A stretch of DNA of 64,000 nt from Sphaerotilus hippei (GTDB lineage: Bacteria; Pseudomonadota; Gammaproteobacteria; Burkholderiales; Burkholderiaceae_C), in contig NZ_QJJS01000003.1 of NCBI RefSeq assembly GCF_003201595.1, positions 40,979-104,978 on the forward strand, written 5' to 3'. The translations under genes and the position numbers were made by a program. Shown here in pieces: positions 46,143-54,586 of this stretch. Every line of letters begins with the position of its first letter. The first letter of the stretch is position 1. The notes below the pieces were generated by a model. The model was given only the letters and a program-made list of their open reading frames with translations. It had not been told where the DNA came from and searched no databases.

Positions 46143-46598
46143 ATGCAGTTTCCCGTGCACATCCCCTTCGTCGAGCACCTCGGCTTCGAGCTGGTGCGCT
46201 TCGAGGCCGGCCAGGCCGAGATCCACCTCGACCTGCGCCCCGAGCTGCTCAACTCCTTCCAGGTCGCCCACGGCGGCGTGCTGATGACGCTGCTCGACGT
46301 GGTGATGGCCCATGCCGCACGCAGCAGCGCCCGCGACGAGCACGGGGGCGGGCCGGGGGTCGTCACCGTCGAGCTCAAGACCAGCTTCATGCGCCCGGGC
46401 GAGGGCCGGCTGGTGGCCACCGGCGCCCTGCTGCACCGCACGGCCACGCTGGCCTTCACCGAAGGCCGCCTCTGCACCGCCGAGGGGCTGCTGTGTGCCC
46501 ACGCCACCGCGACCTTCAAGTTCGTGCGCCGCCTGCCGGCCCAGGGCCGCGAGCTCAAGCCGCTGCAGCGCCGCCTCGACGGGCCGGGTTCGGACTGA
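46143..46598 (+). CDS. PaaI-family hotdog thioesterase
   Basis: A 151-residue acyl-CoA thioesterase with the PaaI motif HGGVLMTLLDVVMAHAAR near residue 43 (catalytic-type Asp), preceded by RPELLNSFQVA and followed by TVELKTSFMRPGEGRLVATG. A second thioesterase of this kind is encoded at 34629-35120. It ends the set with the transporter and Dabb gene. Substrate not identifiable; an acyl-CoA or aromatic CoA ester is plausible. Confidence 0.88.
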   Translation: MQFPVHIPFVEHLGFELVRFEAGQAEIHLDLRPELLNSFQVAHGGVLMTLLDVVMAHAARSSARDEHGGGPGVVTVELKTSFMRPGEGRLVATGALLHRTATLAFTEGRLCTAEGLLCAHATATFKFVRRLPAQGRELKPLQRRLDGPGSD

Positions 46599-46628
46599 GG
46601 GGCGGCACGCCCCCGGGCGGGCGCGGCG

Positions 46629-47675
46629 TCAGGCCGCGGCCCGACGGCCCTCCAGCGTGCGCCGCAGCCGCAGCGACAGCGGCTGCTCGACCAGGCGATG
46701 CACCAGCACGGCCAGCAGCCCGACGGCGGTGGTCGTCAGCAGCGCGGCCGGCACCAGGTCCAGCCCGATCCGGTTCAGTCCCTCGATGGCCAGGTAGCCG
46801 ATGTTCTGGTGCAGCAGGTAGACCGGATAGGTCAGCAGGCCGGCCCAGCGGGTCAGCCGGCTGGCCCGCAGCTGCCAGCGGTCGAGCGCGATGGCGATGA
46901 ACAGCACGAAGAAGCCGCTCAGCAGCGCCAGGCCGATCCACGGGTCGTGGGCGTGTCCGGCCGGGCCCGGGGCGTCGGTGTCGGCGCGCCAGGCGAACAG
47001 CAGCGCCAGGATCCAGCAGGCCGCGTAGAGCAGCCAGCGGTCGAGGCTCGGGCCTTCGCGGCGGATCTGGCAGGCCAGCATGCCCGCGCCGAACAGCGGC
47101 GCCCAGTGCACCGCCAGCCAGAACTCCAGCGGCCAGACCGGCCGCAGCAGGTCGACGATCGACAGCAGCAGCCAGCCGCCCACCAGCCACTCCACCCGCT
47201 GCATCAGCCCCAGGGCCAGCGCGATCACCACCAGCAGGTAGAACTGCAGCTCCACCGCCAGCGACCAGTAGGCGCCGTCGACGAAGTCGACGCCGAAGTA
47301 CTGCGGCACCATCGTCAGGTTGAGCAGCAGCGTCGAGCCCTCGACGGTGAAGCGGCCGTCGTGGGCCAGCCAGGCGGTGGCGGCCGTCAGCGGCGCGGCC
47401 ACCCACAGGGCCGGGTAGAGCCGGGCCACCCGCGAGGCCACGAACTGCCGCACCGTGCGGTGGCGGGCCGACAGGCTGATGACGAAGCCGCTGATCATGA
47501 AGAACAGCGACACCCCCATGTCGCCGTAACGGGCGATGGCCTCCAGCCAGGCGGGGGCGTGCGGCGTGATCCAGTCGGCGCTCTGGCCGCGCCAGAAGAA
47601 GTGGAAGCCGACCACCGACAGGCAGGCCAGGCCGCGCAACAGATCGATCTCGTCCCAGCGCTGCGGGGCAGCCAT
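46629..47675 (-). CDS. Acyltransferase 3 (OafA-like) membrane protein
   Basis: A 348-residue polytopic O-acyltransferase. Motif EIDLLRGLACLSVVGFHFFW near residue 8 carries the family Arg and His. SLFFMISGFVISLSARHRTV and YWSLAVELQFYLLVVIAL are typical; the end YPVYLLHQNIGYLAIEGLNR matches the family C-terminus. About ten membrane segments. Target surface glycan unknown. It converges on the thioesterase gene and is divergent from tex, with a notable inverted repeat in the 158-base gap. Confidence 0.9.
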   Translation of the reverse strand: MAAPQRWDEIDLLRGLACLSVVGFHFFWRGQSADWITPHAPAWLEAIARYGDMGVSLFFMISGFVISLSARHRTVRQFVASRVARLYPALWVAAPLTAATAWLAHDGRFTVEGSTLLLNLTMVPQYFGVDFVDGAYWSLAVELQFYLLVVIALALGLMQRVEWLVGGWLLLSIVDLLRPVWPLEFWLAVHWAPLFGAGMLACQIRREGPSLDRWLLYAACWILALLFAWRADTDAPGPAGHAHDPWIGLALLSGFFVLFIAIALDRWQLRASRLTRWAGLLTYPVYLLHQNIGYLAIEGLNRIGLDLVPAALLTTTAVGLLAVLVHRLVEQPLSLRLRRTLEGRRAAA

Positions 47676-47700
47676 GTCGACTCCTGAGGGGCAAAAAGGA

Positions 47701-47734
47701 CGCCGAAGTGTAATTGAAAGTTACATTTTCGGCG
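47701..47734. promoter_or_regulatory. Long interrupted inverted repeat in the acyltransferase/tex divergent gap
   Basis: CGCCGAA, one base, TGTAA (47701-47713), a seven-base centre TTGAAAG, then TTACA, two bases, TTCGGCG (47721-47734). Arms of twelve paired bases with a single bulge on each side. It lies in the promoter gap between divergent genes and is AT-rich in the centre (TGTAA-n7-TTACA), as expected for an operator of a dimeric repressor such as a TetR-type protein. Confidence 0.5.
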
Positions 47735-47833
47735 CCGATCGCCGGCGGCACCCGACGTGCCGCCCGGGGCGGCAGCCCCCGTCCAGGGGGCTGTGGCACA
47801 CTGCGCGCCTCCCAGAAACGGCACCCAAGGCGC

Positions 47834-50200
47834 GTGGAAAAGATCCTTCTTCAGATTGCGGCGGAGCTCAAGGTCCGCCCGGCCCAGGTCAACGCGGCGG
47901 TCACGCTGCTCGATGGAGGCGCCACGGTGCCGTTCATCGCCCGCTACCGCAAGGAGGCCACCGACGGCCTGGACGACATCCAGCTGCGTGAGCTGGAATC
48001 GCGCCTGAGCTACCTGCGCGAGCTCGAGAGCCGCCGCGCCGCCGTGCTCAAGAGCATCGAGGAGCAGGGCAAGCTCACGCCCGAGCTGCGCGCGGCCATC
48101 GAGGCCGCGCCGACCAAGCAGGAGCTCGAGGACCTCTACCTGCCGTACAAGGTCAAGCGCCGCACCAAGGGCATGATCGCCCGCGAGGCCGGCCTGGAGC
48201 CGCTGGCCGATGCGCTGTTCGCCGATCCGACGCTCGACCCGCGTGCCCAGGCCGACGCGTTCGTCGCCGCGTACGCCGGTGGCGCCCAGGCGCTGGCCGA
48301 GGCCGGTTTCGCCGATGCGCTGGCGGTGCTCGACGGGGTGCGCGACCTGCTGAGCGAGCGCTGGGCCGAAGACGCCACGCTGGTCAAGGGCCTGCGCGAG
48401 TGGCTGTGGGACGAGGGCCTGTTCAAGTCCAGGCTGATGGATGGCAAGGACGAGAACCACCCGGACGTGGCCAAGTTCCGCGACTATTTCGACTACGACG
48501 AGCCGATCCACCGCGTGCCATCCCACCGCGCGCTGGCGGTGTTCCGTGGCCGCACCCAGGAGATCCTGGACGCCAAGCTGGTGCTGGCCGAGGACGTCGT
48601 GCCCGGGCAACCCGGCCTCGCGGAAGGCAGGATCGCCATCCACCTGCGCTGGAGCCACGCCAACCGGCCCGGCGACGCGCTGATCCGCAAGTGCGTGGCC
48701 TGGACCTGGAAGGTCAAGCTCAGCCTGAGCCTGGAGCGCGACCTGTTCACGCGGCTGCGCGAGGACGCCGAAGGCGTCGCCATCAAGGTCTTCAGCGAGA
48801 ACCTGCGCGACCTGCTGCTGGCCGCGCCGGCCGGCAAGCGTGTGGTGATGGGACTGGACCCCGGCATCCGCACCGGCGTCAAGGTGGCGGTGGTCAGCGA
48901 CACTGGCAAGGTGCTCGACACGTCCACCGTCTACCCGCACGAGCCGCGGCGCGACTGGGAAGGCTCGCTGCACACGCTGGCCAAGCTGTGCGCCACGCAT
49001 GGCGTCAACCTGATCGCCATCGGCAACGGCACCGCCAGCCGCGAGACCGACAAGCTGGCCGCCGACCTGATCAAGCGCCTGCAGCAGATCGCGCCCGACA
49101 CGCAGATCGACAAGGTCGTGGTCAGCGAGGCCGGCGCGTCGGTCTATTCGGCCAGCGAGTTCGCGAGCAAGGAGCTGCCGGACCTGGACGTCAGCCTGCG
49201 CGGCGCGGTCTCGATCGCGCGGCGCCTGCAGGATCCGCTGGCCGAGCTGGTCAAGATCGACCCCAAGAGCATCGGCGTGGGCCAGTACCAGCACGATGTC
49301 AACCAGGGCGAGCTCGCCCGCACGCTGGGCACGGTGGTCGAGGACTGCGTCAACTCGGTGGGCGTGGACCTGAACACCGCCTCGGCGCCGCTGCTGTCGC
49401 GCGTGTCGGGGCTGAGCGGCACGGTGGCGGCGAGCATCGTGCGCTGGCGGGACGCCAACGGCGCGTTCCGCAACCGCAAGCAGCTGCTCGACGTGGCGGG
49501 GCTCGGCCCCAAGACCTTCGAGCAGGCGGCCGGTTTCCTGCGCATCCGCGGGGGCGACAACCCGCTGGACCTCACCGGCGTGCACCCCGAGACCTACCCG
49601 GTGGTCGAGCAGATGATCGCCACCACCGGCCGGCCGGTGGCCGAGCTGATGGGCCGCAGCGACGTGCTGAAGACGCTCAAGCCCGAGCTGTACGCGACCG
49701 GGAAGTTCGGCGCCATCACGGTCAAGGACATCCTGGTCGAGCTGGAGAAACCCGGCCGCGACCCGCGCCCGGACTTCAAGGTGGCGCGTTTCAACGACGG
49801 CGTCGAGGACATCAAGGACCTGAGCGAAGGCATGGTGCTCGAGGGCACGGTCAGCAACGTCGCGCAGTTCGGCGCCTTCGTCGACCTGGGCGTGCACCAG
49901 GACGGGCTGGTGCACGTCAGCCAGCTGAGCAACAAGTTCGTCACCGACGCCCGCGAGGTCGTCAAGACCGGCGACATCGTCAAGGTGCGCGTGCTCGAGG
50001 TCGACCTGGCGCGCAAGCGCATCTCGCTGACGATGAAGCTTGACGCACCGGCTCCGGCCAAGGGCGCGTCCAGGGCCGACAACAGCTACCGGCCGGCCGC
50101 GAAGGGGGAGCGGTCCGCGCCGCCGTCCCGCGCGGCGGCCTCGCCGGCCGCGGGGGGCGCGATGGCCGCGGCCTTCGCCAAGCTCCAGGGCAAGCGCTAG
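47834..50200 (+). CDS. tex: Tex-family RNA-binding transcription accessory protein
   Basis: A 788-residue cytoplasmic protein, related to eukaryotic Spt6. GTG start at 47834 ([14 protein letters not shown]). Domain order: N-terminal helical Tex-N, YqgF/RuvC-like ([20 protein letters not shown], about residue 336), helix-hairpin-helix region ([38 protein letters not shown]), and a C-terminal S1 domain ([40 protein letters not shown]), then a short basic tail. Length is normal (about 780). Roles in transcription and virulence-gene expression are known for homologues. Confidence 0.97.
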   Translation: MEKILLQIAAELKVRPAQVNAAVTLLDGGATVPFIARYRKEATDGLDDIQLRELESRLSYLRELESRRAAVLKSIEEQGKLTPELRAAIEAAPTKQELEDLYLPYKVKRRTKGMIAREAGLEPLADALFADPTLDPRAQADAFVAAYAGGAQALAEAGFADALAVLDGVRDLLSERWAEDATLVKGLREWLWDEGLFKSRLMDGKDENHPDVAKFRDYFDYDEPIHRVPSHRALAVFRGRTQEILDAKLVLAEDVVPGQPGLAEGRIAIHLRWSHANRPGDALIRKCVAWTWKVKLSLSLERDLFTRLREDAEGVAIKVFSENLRDLLLAAPAGKRVVMGLDPGIRTGVKVAVVSDTGKVLDTSTVYPHEPRRDWEGSLHTLAKLCATHGVNLIAIGNGTASRETDKLAADLIKRLQQIAPDTQIDKVVVSEAGASVYSASEFASKELPDLDVSLRGAVSIARRLQDPLAELVKIDPKSIGVGQYQHDVNQGELARTLGTVVEDCVNSVGVDLNTASAPLLSRVSGLSGTVAASIVRWRDANGAFRNRKQLLDVAGLGPKTFEQAAGFLRIRGGDNPLDLTGVHPETYPVVEQMIATTGRPVAELMGRSDVLKTLKPELYATGKFGAITVKDILVELEKPGRDPRPDFKVARFNDGVEDIKDLSEGMVLEGTVSNVAQFGAFVDLGVHQDGLVHVSQLSNKFVTDAREVVKTGDIVKVRVLEVDLARKRISLTMKLDAPAPAKGASRADNSYRPAAKGERSAPPSRAAASPAAGGAMAAAFAKLQGKR

Positions 50201-50322
50201 CCGGGTGGCGGGCCGATCGGCCGCCGGTGGCGGCTGATCGGTCACGACTTGTGTCAGGTCATCACGGCGCCGGGGTGCGGGCTTAGAGTCGGGATCCTGT
50301 CCCACGCACCGAGGAGCCTTCC

Positions 50323-50874
50323 ATGCGTCTTTCATTCCTGATGCTGACCGCCGGCCTGCTGACCCTGTCGGGCTGCGGGGCCTTCGGTCCCCGCGGCGAG
50401 CATGGTGCCGGTCCCGGTCCGGGCCACATGATGTCGATGGCGCATGCCCGCCTCGCGCCGACGCAGGGCCAGTCCGCCGCCGGCGAGGTGATGTTCCATC
50501 AGCATGGCGACCACGTGATGGTGCACGCCCGCCTCACCGGCCTGAAACCCGGTGCGGAACATGGTTTCCACGTGCACGAGAAGGGCGACTGTTCCGCCCC
50601 CGACGGCAGCAGCGCCGGCGGGCACCACAACCCGGCGGCCAAGGCCCATGGCCCGCAGGATGCGGATCACCATGCCGGTGACCTGCCCAACCTGAAGGCC
50701 GATCCGAACGGGGTGGTGGACCAGAAGTTCATGGTGCACGGGGTCGCGCTGAGCGGTGCCGACAGCCTGGTCGGCCGCGGCCTGATCGTGCATGCCGGGC
50801 CGGACGACTACCGCACCCAGCCGACCGGCAACTCCGGCGCGCGCATCGCCTGCGGCGTGATCACGTCCCACTGA
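50323..50874 (+). CDS. sodC: Cu/Zn superoxide dismutase, lipoprotein type
   Basis: Dismutates superoxide in the periplasm. The 183-residue protein starts with a lipoprotein signal (LLTLSGCG, lipobox Cys at about residue 18). Copper ligands are in HGFHVHEKGDCSA and GGHHNPAAKAHG, zinc ligands in AHGPQDADHHAGDLPNL, and VHAGPDDYRTQPTGNSGAR follows; the Cys of CGVI pairs with CSAP to form the conserved disulfide. A Gly/Met/His-rich linker (HGAGPGPGHMMSM) precedes the barrel and may bind metal. Ribosome-binding site GAGGAG before the ATG. Confidence 0.95.
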   Translation: MRLSFLMLTAGLLTLSGCGAFGPRGEHGAGPGPGHMMSMAHARLAPTQGQSAAGEVMFHQHGDHVMVHARLTGLKPGAEHGFHVHEKGDCSAPDGSSAGGHHNPAAKAHGPQDADHHAGDLPNLKADPNGVVDQKFMVHGVALSGADSLVGRGLIVHAGPDDYRTQPTGNSGARIACGVITSH

Positions 50875-50968
50875 GTCCCCGTCCGGGGTCGCTTGCCGCC
50901 GCTGGCCCCTTGGCGTTCGCCCGGGGTGATGGCTGCGGGTTGCCACGGGTGGCTGGCCGGTGCGGATC

Positions 50969-51358
50969 TCAGCCCGGCCCGTGCCACAGCAGGGCGGTGA
51001 TCGACAGCGCCACGGCCACGGCCGTGGCCAGCCACAGCACCCGGCTCCGGTTGGCCTCGATGCGGCGCACCAGCTGCTCGTTCTGCTCGGCCAGCGCCTT
51101 GATCAGCGCCGACGAGGCCTGCAGCTGCTCCTGCAGCTGGGTGCAGTGCGCCTCCACCGCGGCCAGGCGCTGCGCCAGACGGGCCTGCTGCGGGTCATCC
51201 GCCGGCAGCGTCGTGCGGTCCGCGGTGGTCGCCGCGTCCGGTCCCTTCCTGCCGATCAGCTCCCAGAGCCTGCGGGCCCCTTCGGCCATCTTCGGGGCGT
51301 TGCTGACCACGTCAGCCCAGGGAACGCTCTGCAGCACGGTCAGCCAGCCGATGGCCAT
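50969..51358 (-). CDS. Unknown coiled-coil protein with C-terminal membrane anchor
   Basis: A 129-residue protein with no recognised family. N-terminal part (LTVLQSVPWADVVSNAPKMA), a central coiled coil (RLAQRLAAVEAHCTQLQEQL and QASSALIKALAEQNEQLV) and one hydrophobic C-terminal segment (VLWLATAVAVALSITALLW). It is the last gene of the minus-strand chemosensory set, 63 bases after the receptor-like gene, and on the opposite strand from sodC. A tail-anchored scaffold role is conceivable but unsupported. Confidence 0.65.
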   Translation of the reverse strand: MAIGWLTVLQSVPWADVVSNAPKMAEGARRLWELIGRKGPDAATTADRTTLPADDPQQARLAQRLAAVEAHCTQLQEQLQASSALIKALAEQNEQLVRRIEANRSRVLWLATAVAVALSITALLWHGPG

Positions 51359-51421
51359 GGGATCCTCTTCGTCGGTGCGCCCGGGATCGGGCGCCTGGAC
51401 CGCATTCTGAGGCCTGCTCGA

Positions 51422-52723
51422 TCAGAACAGCTCGATCCGGGCGGCGGCCGGTGCGCTGAAGCCGTGGTCGTCCTCGCGGCTCGCGCCGGCCGGTGCAGCG
51501 GGCGCGCCGGCGCCCGTGTAGGGCTTGCGGCCGAGGGTCTCGTGGTGGGCGACGCGCTGCTCGTGCATCACGTAGCTGTCGGTCCAGCGGTCCATCAGGT
51601 CGCGCAGCTGCTGCGGTGGCGGCGGGGCGTTCTGGCCGACCAGCGCGTAGAGCGCGGCCGCATGCTCCGACAGGCTGGTCAGCGCCACCTCCACCTGTTC
51701 GAGCAGCTGCCGGTTGACGTCCTGGAACTGCATCTGCCCCAGCGCGGTGACGATGTCGGTGGTGACCGTGTCCATGCCGCTCTGCATGTCGCTGGACAGG
51801 TCGACCAGATAGGGCACGACCTTCGACAGCTTCTCGCTCATCTGGCCGACCAGCTCGGTCAGCTCGACCAGCTTGTCCGCCCCCTCGTCGGAGTCGATGC
51901 GGTTGGCCGCCACCAGCTCGCTGTCGATGGCCTGGGCCACGGCGCTGATGCCGTCGGTGATCTGGTGGGCCGCGTCGTTGGTCTGGGCCGACAGGCGCCG
52001 GACCTCGGCGGCGACCACCTTGAAGCCCGCGCCCTCGGGGCCGGCCCGGGCCGCCTCGATCGAGGCGTTGATCGCCAGCAGATTGGTCTGGCGGGAGATG
52101 TCCAGGATCAGCGAGGCCAGCGGCGTCAGCTGGCGCACCTGGTGCACCACGGCCGAGATGCGCTCCTGGTTCTGCCGGCGGGCGTCGAGGAACTGCGCCC
52201 GCGTGGTGGCCAGGCTCTCGAGCGCCGCGCTGTTGCGGTTCGCATCGGTCAGCGAGTCGCTCGACAGGTCCTGAGAGTGGCTCACCGCATGCACCACCTC
52301 CTGGTGCAGCGAATTGCTCAGCTGGTAGACGTTGTCGAGCCGGCCGACCACGTCGAGCACCGCGGCCTCGGAGTTGCGGATCGTCACGCTGACCTGCTTG
52401 CGCAGGATCGTGAAGCACTGCTCCAGCATCGCCAGCTCCTGCGTCAGCAGCTCGGGCACGTCCTCCTGGCGGATCCGCCGCCCGAAGCGCACCTGGATCG
52501 CCAGCAAGGCGAAGACCAGCCCCGCGATGAAACTGCCCGCCATGTCCGTGCCCCAGAACCCGGGCATCGCCAGATGCAGCAGCCCGGCCAGCGCGGCCCC
52601 GGCCGCCACCACCGCGGCCCGGTGCTTCAGCCGGGGCGACAGCGCCTGCCGCAGTGCCGTCAGGTTCAGCCGGCCCGGCAAGGTGGCGACAGTACCGTCG
52701 GGCAAGGGTTCTTTCGGGTCCAT
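51422..52723 (-). CDS. Membrane MCP-like protein with a CheZ-like D-x3-Q motif
   Basis: A 433-residue protein: two closely spaced membrane segments (about 35-53 and 61-78), then a helical region with a receptor-type tip ([20 protein letters not shown], about 209-228; [15 protein letters not shown]). Beyond it, residues 331-344 read [15 protein letters not shown]335 and Q339 match the spacing of the CheZ phosphatase residues (D143/Q147 within QDLTGQ). A variable Pro/Ala tail follows. I infer a receptor-like membrane protein that may dephosphorylate the CheY encoded immediately upstream. Start: ATG 52723 follows AAGGAG six bases before it; an upstream in-frame ATG at 52738 overlaps the cheY stop. 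Confidence 0.78.
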   Translation of the reverse strand: MDPKEPLPDGTVATLPGRLNLTALRQALSPRLKHRAAVVAAGAALAGLLHLAMPGFWGTDMAGSFIAGLVFALLAIQVRFGRRIRQEDVPELLTQELAMLEQCFTILRKQVSVTIRNSEAAVLDVVGRLDNVYQLSNSLHQEVVHAVSHSQDLSSDSLTDANRNSAALESLATTRAQFLDARRQNQERISAVVHQVRQLTPLASLILDISRQTNLLAINASIEAARAGPEGAGFKVVAAEVRRLSAQTNDAAHQITDGISAVAQAIDSELVAANRIDSDEGADKLVELTELVGQMSEKLSKVVPYLVDLSSDMQSGMDTVTTDIVTALGQMQFQDVNRQLLEQVEVALTSLSEHAAALYALVGQNAPPPPQQLRDLMDRWTDSYVMHEQRVAHHETLGRKPYTGAGAPAAPAGASREDDHGFSAPAAARIELF

Positions 52724-52734
52724 GGCAGGCTCCT

Positions 52735-53100
52735 TCATGCGCCAGGAAGCACTTGCTTGATCACCTTCACCAGATCAGGGCCGCCCAGCGGCTTGACCAG
52801 CCAGCCGGTGGCGCCGAGTTTCTTGGCCTCGTCGCGCTTGCCCTGCTGGCTCTCGGTGGTCAGCGCGAGGATGGGCGTGAAGCGCAGCAGCTGGCGGGCG
52901 TTGCGGATCAGCTCCAGGCCGTCCATGTGCGGCATGTTGATGTCGGTGATGATCAGGTCGGGCTTCAGGCCGGTCTTGAGCCGCTCCAGCGCCTGGCGGC
53001 CATCGCTGGCCGTCTCGACCTTGAAGCCCGAGATCTGCAGGCTGCTCTTGAGGCTCATCAGCATCGTGGCCGAGTCGTCGACTATGAAAACGGTTTTCAT
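52735..53100 (-). CDS. CheY-type single-domain response regulator
   Basis: A 121-residue receiver: pocket [10 protein letters not shown], phospho-acceptor Asp near residue 53 in [24 protein letters not shown] with the Thr, and [11 protein letters not shown] with the Lys. Characteristic of chemotaxis CheY of the class sharing an operon with CheA. It lies immediately upstream (12 bases) of the MCP-like/CheZ-like gene and 48 bases after cheB in transcription order. Confidence 0.93.
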   Translation of the reverse strand: MKTVFIVDDSATMLMSLKSSLQISGFKVETASDGRQALERLKTGLKPDLIITDINMPHMDGLELIRNARQLLRFTPILALTTESQQGKRDEAKKLGATGWLVKPLGGPDLVKVIKQVLPGA

Positions 53101-53148
53101 CGGGGTTCCTGTGGTGGAAAAACGGGGGGCGTCAGCTGTCGGCCCGGC

Positions 53149-54258
53149 TCAGCGGGCCCACTTGAGCAGCTGGCCGGCAATCTCGTGGCAAGGCAGCACC
53201 ACACCGGCGCCGCCCCGCTCGATCAGCTCCATGGGCATGCCGAACACCACGGCCGTCTCGCTCGATTCGGCGATCGTGCGTCCGCCGGCGCGGTGCAGTT
53301 CGGTCATGGCGCGGGCGCCGTCGTAGCCCATGCCGGTGAGCTGCACGCCGATCAGGCGGTTGGGGGCGAGCACCTTCATCGCGCTGTCGACCAGCATGTC
53401 CACGCTGGGGTGCCAGAGGTGTTCGGGGGACTCGGGACGCAGCGTGACGACCAGGCGGCCCAGCCGCTCGGCGACGATGACGTCGTGTCCGCCGCGGCCG
53501 ATGTAGGCATGGCCACGCTCGAGCGGCATGGTCTCGCTGACCTCGCGCACCGTCAGCGCGCACTGCTGGTTCAGTCGTTCGGCGAAGGCCGAGGTGAAGT
53601 TGCCCGGCATGTGCTGGGCCACCACGATCGGCCACGGGAAGCTGGCCGGCAGCGGCGGCAGGATGTCCTCGAGGGTGCGCGGCCCGCCGGTGGACACGCC
53701 GATCAGCACCACCTGGGTCAGCGCGCCGGCCAGGCGTGCCGGTGCCGGCTGCAGGCGCTCCTGCCGTGCGTCGTTGCCCGCGCGCAGCGCGGCCGACGAC
53801 GGCGCCAGCGGCTGCCGCTCCGGCGCTTGCGCCAGGGCCCGGGACAGCCGGGCCGGTTTCATGCGAGCCCGCCGCGCGCCCTGGATCTTGTCGAGCAGCT
53901 GGGTGCGGATCTCGTCGATCGACAGCGAGATCGTGCCCCCGGGTTTGGCGATGAAGTCCACCGCGCCCAGCGCGAGCGCCTCCATCGTGGCCAGCGCGCC
54001 CCGGGCGGTCAGCGACGAGACCATGATCACCGGCGTGGGCCGCGCGGCCATGATCAGCGACAGCGCGGTCAGGCCGTCCATCTCGGGCATGTTGATGTCG
54101 AGCGTGACGACGTCGGGCTGTTCGGCCAGCAGGATCTCGACGGCTTCCTTCCCGTTTCGCGCGGTCACGACCTCGTGGCCCGCATCCCGCAGCAGCTGGG
54201 TCAGCAGACGACGCATCAGCGCCGAATCGTCGACCACCATCACCTTGCACGTGCCCAT
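53149..54258 (-). CDS. cheB: Protein-glutamate methylesterase/glutamine deamidase CheB
   Basis: Removes methyl groups from chemoreceptors and deamidates Gln residues, under phosphorylation control by CheA. The 369-residue protein has an N-terminal receiver (MVVDDSALMRRLLTQLL, TLDINMPEMDGLTAL with phospho-Asp, FIAKPGG) and, after a Pro/Ala/Arg-rich linker, the esterase domain with catalytic triad Ser (VLIGVSTGGPRTLE), His (VAQHMPGNFTSAFA) and Asp (LTGMGYDGARAM). Complete and of normal length. Follows cheA and the mini-STAS gene in transcription order. Confidence 0.97.
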   Translation of the reverse strand: MGTCKVMVVDDSALMRRLLTQLLRDAGHEVVTARNGKEAVEILLAEQPDVVTLDINMPEMDGLTALSLIMAARPTPVIMVSSLTARGALATMEALALGAVDFIAKPGGTISLSIDEIRTQLLDKIQGARRARMKPARLSRALAQAPERQPLAPSSAALRAGNDARQERLQPAPARLAGALTQVVLIGVSTGGPRTLEDILPPLPASFPWPIVVAQHMPGNFTSAFAERLNQQCALTVREVSETMPLERGHAYIGRGGHDVIVAERLGRLVVTLRPESPEHLWHPSVDMLVDSAMKVLAPNRLIGVQLTGMGYDGARAMTELHRAGGRTIAESSETAVVFGMPMELIERGGAGVVLPCHEIAGQLLKWAR

Positions 54259-54352
54259 GTGTCTGTTCCTGGATCGTCAGCACGGGGCCCGGACGGCCGG
54301 GCCCCTGTCTTCAGGGTTTCATCGGCCGTGCGGCCGTGAACTTGAATCGCCG

Positions 54353-54586
54353 TCAGCGGCCCGGCGGCTGCAGCGCCAGGGCCAGCCAGGGGTCCGCCGG
54401 TGGCTTGACCAGCCGCGGACGCAGGGCCAGCAGCACCTGCAGCACGGCGGCGTGCAGGTGTTCACACTTGGCCAGGTTCACGGCCGGCCGGGCGTGGGCC
54501 TGCAGCCAGTGCTGCAGGGTCTCGGCGTCTTCGGCGCCGACCTGGCCTTCCAGTGCCGCGCAGGTCTTGAGGTAGCGGATGCCCAT
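54353..54586 (-). CDS. Mini-STAS domain protein without phosphorylation Ser
   Basis: A 77-residue protein with the STAS-like order: LEGQVGAEDAETLQHWLQAH, then NLAKCEHLHAAVLQVLLALR. Chemotaxis-linked STAS proteins of this size occur beside cheA in several gram-negative clusters. The usual SpoIIAA Ser (in D-S-S-G) is replaced by Cys-Glu-His (ACEH-like), so regulation by phosphorylation is unlikely. The start ATG shares a base with the cheA stop (TGATG at 54588-54584), so it is translationally coupled to cheA. Possibly an array adaptor. Confidence 0.75.
   Translation of the reverse strand: MGIRYLKTCAALEGQVGAEDAETLQHWLQAHARPAVNLAKCEHLHAAVLQVLLALRPRLVKPPADPWLALALQPPGR

Noticed and set aside
47495..50335. 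Long open frame on the minus strand opposite tex
   Set aside because: Antisense shadow of tex, whose own frame carries all Tex domains.
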